Positions 7,014 through 10,305 of a stretch of DNA of 10,305 bases are shown here, in pieces. Under the pieces are notes generated by a model. It worked only from the letters and a program-made list of their open reading frames with translations. It did no database searches and had not been told where the DNA came from. The position numbers and the translations under genes are program-made. Each line of letters starts with the position of its first letter. Position 1 is the first letter of the stretch. Source of the DNA: Anaerolineales bacterium (GTDB taxonomy: Bacteria > Chloroflexota > Anaerolineae > Anaerolineales > DRMV01); NCBI GenBank assembly GCA_027044735.1, contig JALUBW010000169.1:1-10305 (forward strand), written 5' to 3'.

Positions 7014-7514
7014 ATGCTCCGTTTTGCCATCCTCACCATCTCCGACCGTTCGGCCCGCGGCGAGCGCGAAGACCGCTCCGGCCCTGCCTTAGCCGACGCG
7101 GTGCGCGCCAACGGCTGGCACGTCGCTCATACCGCTATCCTACCCGACGACCTGCCAACCCTGCGCGACACGTTAGCCCGCTGGGCCGACAGCGACGCCT
7201 ACGACGTCATCCTGACCACTGGCGGCACGGGCTTTGCGCCGCGCGACGTCACCCCCGAAGCCACCCGCGCGGTGGTGGAACGCCTTGCCCCCGGCCTTGC
7301 CGAAGCCATGCGCGCCGTGAGCCTGCAAATCACGCCGCACGCCATGCTTTCCCGCGCCGTGGCGGGCATTCGCGGCCAAACCCTCATCGTCAACCTGCCC
7401 GGCAGCCCCAAAGCCGCGATGGAAAACTTCGCCGTCATTGCCCCCGTGCTGCCCCACGCGGTCAAACTGCTCCGCGGCGACCAAAGCGCCGAGAAGGAGC
7501 ACCGCAAAACATAA
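7014..7514 (+). CDS. MogA/MoaB-type molybdopterin adenylyltransferase
   Basis: A 166-residue enzyme of molybdenum-cofactor synthesis. MogA activates molybdopterin by adenylation before metal insertion. The MoaB/MogA fold is seen in order: FAILTISDRSARGEREDRSG (4-23), the nucleotide/pterin loop TTGGTG (68-73), PRDVTPEAT (76-84, with the conserved Asp and Glu), and the NLPGSP loop (127-132). Length fits the stand-alone MogA/MoaB group rather than a MoeA fusion. The sequence cannot by itself separate MogA activity from a MoaB-like relative. No other cofactor-synthesis gene is in the window. The ATG at 7014 begins the first strand directly. An upstream in-frame extension to 6978 would encode repeat sequence and is rejected. 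No Shine-Dalgarno sequence is visible, and the 5' leader is repeat DNA up to a few bases before the start. Confidence 0.92.
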   Translation: MLRFAILTISDRSARGEREDRSGPALADAVRANGWHVAHTAILPDDLPTLRDTLARWADSDAYDVILTTGGTGFAPRDVTPEATRAVVERLAPGLAEAMRAVSLQITPHAMLSRAVAGIRGQTLIVNLPGSPKAAMENFAVIAPVLPHAVKLLRGDQSAEKEHRKT

Positions 7515-7546
7515 ACTGCAGGTAACCATTCAGCCGCTGGGAAATG

Positions 7547-7693
7547 CGCAAAGGCGCAGAGTAGGGGCGAGGCATCGCCTCGCCCAGAGACGCAGGGAGA
7601 AAACCACGGATCGCGGATTAGCACAGATTTTTCTGCGCAATCTGCGCAATCTGCGGTTTTTTACAATCGGTGTAAATCTGTGTCAATCTGCGG
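7547..7693. repeat. Second patch of the intergenic repeat family, after the mogA-like gene
   Basis: This stretch carries the same words as the block before the mogA-like gene, in opposite orientation at its left end: GCGCAAAGGCGCAGAG, then GACGCAGGGAGAAAACCACG (7589-7608), then AGCACAGATTT. It continues with two copies of TGCGCAATC (7634 and 7643) and a right part TCGGTGTAAATCTGTGTCAA. GTGGTTTTCTC, read on the - strand at 7597-7607, matches 6977-6987 exactly. The first 32 nt after the mogA-like stop (7515-7546) show nothing distinctive. No gene is supported between 7515 and 7761. Confidence 0.75.
7562..7585. repeat. Nested 24-bp hairpin flanked by AGAG direct repeats
   Basis: A perfect 9-bp stem, GGGCGAGGC (7565-7573) with GCCTCGCCC (7577-7585), closes an ATC loop and is preceded by TAG. 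AGAG stands on both sides (7558-7561 and 7586-7589). The flanks rejoin into a continuous stretch typical of the repeat family (GGCGCAGAG then ACGCAGGG). This looks like a small palindromic unit inserted into an older repeat. It lacks a T-tract on either strand, so it is not a typical intrinsic terminator. Confidence 0.6.
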
Positions 7694-7712
7694 ATAAAAA
7701 CTCGTAAACACA

Positions 7713-7740
7713 AAAGCGCCCCGGTAAAACGGGGCGCTTT
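7713..7740 (-). terminator. Intrinsic terminator of valS
   Basis: A perfect 11-bp stem, AAAGCGCCCCG (7713-7723) with CGGGGCGCTTT (7730-7740), has a 6-nt loop. Read on the - strand it begins 21 nt after the valS stop and is followed by TTTTGTGTTT, a U-rich tract. On the + strand no T-run follows the stem, so it acts mainly for valS. Confidence 0.9.
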
Positions 7741-7761
7741 GAATTTAAGCGGGCTATTACC

Positions 7762-10305
7762 TCAGCCGAGTTCTTGCAACTGCTTGCGCAGTTTTTCGGC
7801 TTGGGCTTTGGCGCGAGCGAGTTTGTCGCGCTCTTTTTGCACCACAGGCGGCGGCGCTTTTTCGGAAAACGGGCTGGCAAGCAGTTTTTCCAGCCGCTCA
7901 ACCTGCGCTTCCGTTTGAGCAAGTTCCTTTTGCAAACGCGCGCGCTCTTCTTCAACATCCACCAAGTCGGCAAGGGGTAGGAAAATCTCCACTGTATCAG
8001 CGACCAGCGCCACGCTATCGGCCGGGCGGCTGAGCAGGCTTTCGGCGATGGTGAGGTGAGCCGGATCAAGCCGCGCCAGTGCCGCTAACGGCTTGGCAAG
8101 GCTTTGGAGGGCGGCTGTGTGCGCGCCTGCCGCTATGGTAGCGCCGATTTTCACACCGGGCTTCACCTTTTTCTCAGCGCGCAGGTTGCGGATTGCACGC
8201 ACCACGCTTTGGAAAACGCTGAACTCGGCGACTTTGCCCTCTTCCCAGCCCTCGGGAGCGCGGCTTTCAGGCCAAGGAGCAACGATGAGCGCCTCAGGCC
8301 AGCCCCCCGCTGGGGTGAAATCGGGGTGTTCCGCACCGTAGCGTTGCGCCACCGCTTGCTTCAGATGTCCCCATAAGGCTTCGGTCACAAACGGCGTGAA
8401 GGGGTGCAGCAGGCGCAGGCTGGCATCCAGCACTTTGACCAAAGTCTGCGCGGTTGTGAAGGCGCGGTCGCCGCCTTCTGCAAGTTGGAGTTTGGCAATT
8501 TCCACATACCAATCGGCAAACTCGCCCCAGAAAAAGTCGTAAATTTGGCGTCCGGCTTCGCCGAATTGGTAGGCGTCAAAAAGGCGGTTGACGCGGCGGA
8601 TTAGGTCTTGCAGGCGCGCCCAAATCCACGAATCGGCTAAAGTCCAGTCCACCTCATTTTCGCGGCGGTCAGGGGCTTTTTCCAGCGCTCCGATTACGAA
8701 GCGCCCCGCGTTCCACACTTTGTTGGCGAAATTGCGGTTGGCTTCCACTTTCTTGAGGCTGAGGTTCATGTCGTTGCCGGGGCTGGAGCCGACCAACAGG
8801 GTGAAACGGAGCGCGTCGGTGCCGAGTTCATCCATCACCACCAGCGGGTCAATCACATTGCCTTTGGTTTTGGACATTTTCTGCCCGTGTTCATCGCGCA
8901 CCAAGCCATGCAGATAAACGGTGTGGAAGGGCTCCTTGCCGGTAAATTCCAGCCCCATCATAATCATCCGGGCAACCCAGAAGAAAAGGATGTCGTAGCC
9001 CGTTTCCATCACGCTGGTTGGGTAAAAATAGCGGTAATCGGGCGTCTCTTCAGGCCAGCCCAAAGTGGAGAACGGCCACAAGCCCGACGAGAACCAAGTG
9101 TCAAGCACGTCGGGGTCTTGGGTCAATTCAACCGGATGCCCGTAGTGCTTTTCGGCTTGCGCGTGGGCCTCTTGCTCGTCGTGGGCTACGAAAACCTCGC
9201 CGTCGGGGCCATACCAAGCGGGGATGCGGTGCCCCCACCACAGTTGGCGGCTGATGCACCAGTCGCGGATGTTTTCCAGCCAGTGGAAATACACTTTCTC
9301 AAAGCGCTCGGGGATGATGCGGATTTTGCCTTCACGCACGGCTTGGAGGGCGGTTTCGGCAAGCGGCTTGATTTTTACGAACCATTGCGTGGAAATCATC
9401 GGCTCAATGAGCGTGCCGCCGCGCTGCGAAACCGGCACTTGGTGCATGTAGGGCTCTTCTTTGATGACCAGACCAGCGGCGCGCATGTCTTCCCACAGTT
9501 TTTTGCGGGCTTCAAAGCGGTCAAGCCCGGCGTAGGGACCGCCGTTTTCGTTGATGCGCGTTTCTTCGTCAAAAATGTTGATGATGGGGAGGTTGTGGCG
9601 CATGCCGATTTCGTAGTCGTGGGGGTCGTGTCCGGGGGTGATTTTGAGCGCGCCGGTGCCAAATTCGGGGTCAACGTATTCATCGGCAATTACGGGAATG
9701 CGCCTGCCCAAAATCGGCACCACCACTTCTTTGCCCACAAACTGCTTGTAGCGGTCGTCGTCGGGGTGGACGGCTACCGCGGTGTCGCCGAGGATGGTTT
9801 CGGGGCGGGTAGTCGCTACGGGGATGTAGCCGCTGCCGTCGGCGAGCATGTACTTGAAGTAGTAAAGTTTGCCCTGTTGTTCGCGGTATTCCACCTCAAG
9901 GTCAGAAACGGCGGTTTTGAGGTTGGGGTCCCAGTTGATGAGGCGCGGGCCGCGGTAAATCAGCCCTTTCTTCCAGAGGCGCACAAAGGCTTCGCGGACG
10001 GCGCGCGAGAGGCCCGGGTCAAGCGTGAAGCGCTCGCGCGACCAATCGCACGATGCCCCAAGGCGGCGAATTTGCCCGACGATGCGGTCGCGGTACCATT
10101 CCTTCCAGGCCCAGGCGTGTTCGAGGAACCCTGCGCGGCCCAAGCGTTCGCGGCTCAAGCCTTTGGATTCCAGATCGCGCTCCACCATGAGTTGAGTGGC
10201 GATGCCGGCGTGGTCGGTGCCGGGCACCCAAAGGGTCGGTTCGCCCTTCATGCGGTGGTAGCGGGTCATCAGGTCTTCGAGGGAAACGAACATAGCATGG
10301 CCTAA
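7762..10305 (-). CDS. valS: Valyl-tRNA synthetase, partial (N-terminus beyond the window)
   Basis: Class I aminoacyl-tRNA synthetase that charges tRNA-Val and edits mischarged threonine. The frame is open at the right edge and begins LGHAMFVSLEDLMTRYHRM, so the last residues of the HIGH-type signature are inside the window and roughly 40-50 residues are missing. Visible parts in order: WVPGTDHAGIATQ; INWDPNLKTAVSD; the CP1 editing domain with TTRPET (9796-9813) and GTGALKITPGHDPHD; the WCISRQLWWGHRIPAWY block; the METGYDILFFWVARM segment; and a KMSKT variant of KMSKS (8866-8880). The anticodon-binding helical domain follows, then a C-terminal coiled coil of about 65 residues (VEEERARLQKELAQTEAQVE onward) typical of ValRS. 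No internal stop or frameshift is present. It ends at a strong intrinsic terminator. An ATG at 10293 inside the signature is not the true start. Confidence 0.97.
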   Translation of the reverse strand, partial: LGHAMFVSLEDLMTRYHRMKGEPTLWVPGTDHAGIATQLMVERDLESKGLSRERLGRAGFLEHAWAWKEWYRDRIVGQIRRLGASCDWSRERFTLDPGLSRAVREAFVRLWKKGLIYRGPRLINWDPNLKTAVSDLEVEYREQQGKLYYFKYMLADGSGYIPVATTRPETILGDTAVAVHPDDDRYKQFVGKEVVVPILGRRIPVIADEYVDPEFGTGALKITPGHDPHDYEIGMRHNLPIINIFDEETRINENGGPYAGLDRFEARKKLWEDMRAAGLVIKEEPYMHQVPVSQRGGTLIEPMISTQWFVKIKPLAETALQAVREGKIRIIPERFEKVYFHWLENIRDWCISRQLWWGHRIPAWYGPDGEVFVAHDEQEAHAQAEKHYGHPVELTQDPDVLDTWFSSGLWPFSTLGWPEETPDYRYFYPTSVMETGYDILFFWVARMIMMGLEFTGKEPFHTVYLHGLVRDEHGQKMSKTKGNVIDPLVVMDELGTDALRFTLLVGSSPGNDMNLSLKKVEANRNFANKVWNAGRFVIGALEKAPDRRENEVDWTLADSWIWARLQDLIRRVNRLFDAYQFGEAGRQIYDFFWGEFADWYVEIAKLQLAEGGDRAFTTAQTLVKVLDASLRLLHPFTPFVTEALWGHLKQAVAQRYGAEHPDFTPAGGWPEALIVAPWPESRAPEGWEEGKVAEFSVFQSVVRAIRNLRAEKKVKPGVKIGATIAAGAHTAALQSLAKPLAALARLDPAHLTIAESLLSRPADSVALVADTVEIFLPLADLVDVEEERARLQKELAQTEAQVERLEKLLASPFSEKAPPPVVQKERDKLARAKAQAEKLRKQLQELG

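Noticed and set aside
7562..7585. Terminator for the mogA-like gene
   Set aside because: The stem is strong but is followed by AGAGACGC rather than a T-run. It is better explained as an inserted palindromic repeat.
8866..8880. KMSKT instead of KMSKS as a defective ValRS signature
   Set aside because: A Thr at the last position is, as I recall, a common and tolerated form of this signature. All other synthetase blocks are intact.
8887..10305. 472-residue open frame on the + strand
   Set aside because: It is exactly antisense to the conserved ValRS frame. Its composition is that of a GC-rich shadow frame, and it has no recognisable domain.

Overview
The window most likely comes from a moderately GC-rich member of the Chloroflexota (Anaerolineae-like). 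This is an inference from the style of the proteins and from the intergenic repeats. No rRNA, tRNA or other phylogenetic marker settles it. Most of the sequence is ordinary chromosomal coding DNA, with two repeat-rich intergenic stretches.

Left part (1-3520, + strand): a small heat-shock protein (Hsp20), possibly cut at its 5' end, is followed by an 8-bp tandem repeat. Next come a full-length ATP-dependent Lon protease and a single-domain response-regulator receiver whose start lies inside the last codons of lon. Hsp20 and Lon together form a protein-quality-control neighbourhood, and the receiver is probably co-translated with Lon.

Middle (3521-6391): a 577-residue protein joins a PHP metallo-phosphoesterase domain to a Schlafen-type AlbA_2 domain and an unrecognised C-terminal domain. 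It converges, with a 4-nt gap, on a DinJ/YafQ-type toxin-antitoxin pair on the - strand. In that pair the antitoxin gene comes first, and the toxin starts with TTG overlapping the antitoxin stop. A YpeA-like GNAT acetyltransferase diverges from the antitoxin across a 66-nt gap.

Repeat zone and right part (6392-10305): about 620 nt of non-coding repeat DNA separates the acetyltransferase from a MogA/MoaB-type molybdopterin gene. It contains an 80-bp tandem array with alternating A/B variants, set between perfect 16-bp inverted repeats. A second patch of the same repeat family follows the mogA-like gene and carries a nested 24-bp hairpin flanked by AGAG on both sides. A clear intrinsic terminator then serves valS, which runs on the - strand to the window edge and lacks only its N-terminus.

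The least understood items are the PHP-AlbA_2 fusion, the lon-receiver coupling and the repeat architecture around the mogA-like gene. I see no CRISPR array, no transposase and no prophage genes.
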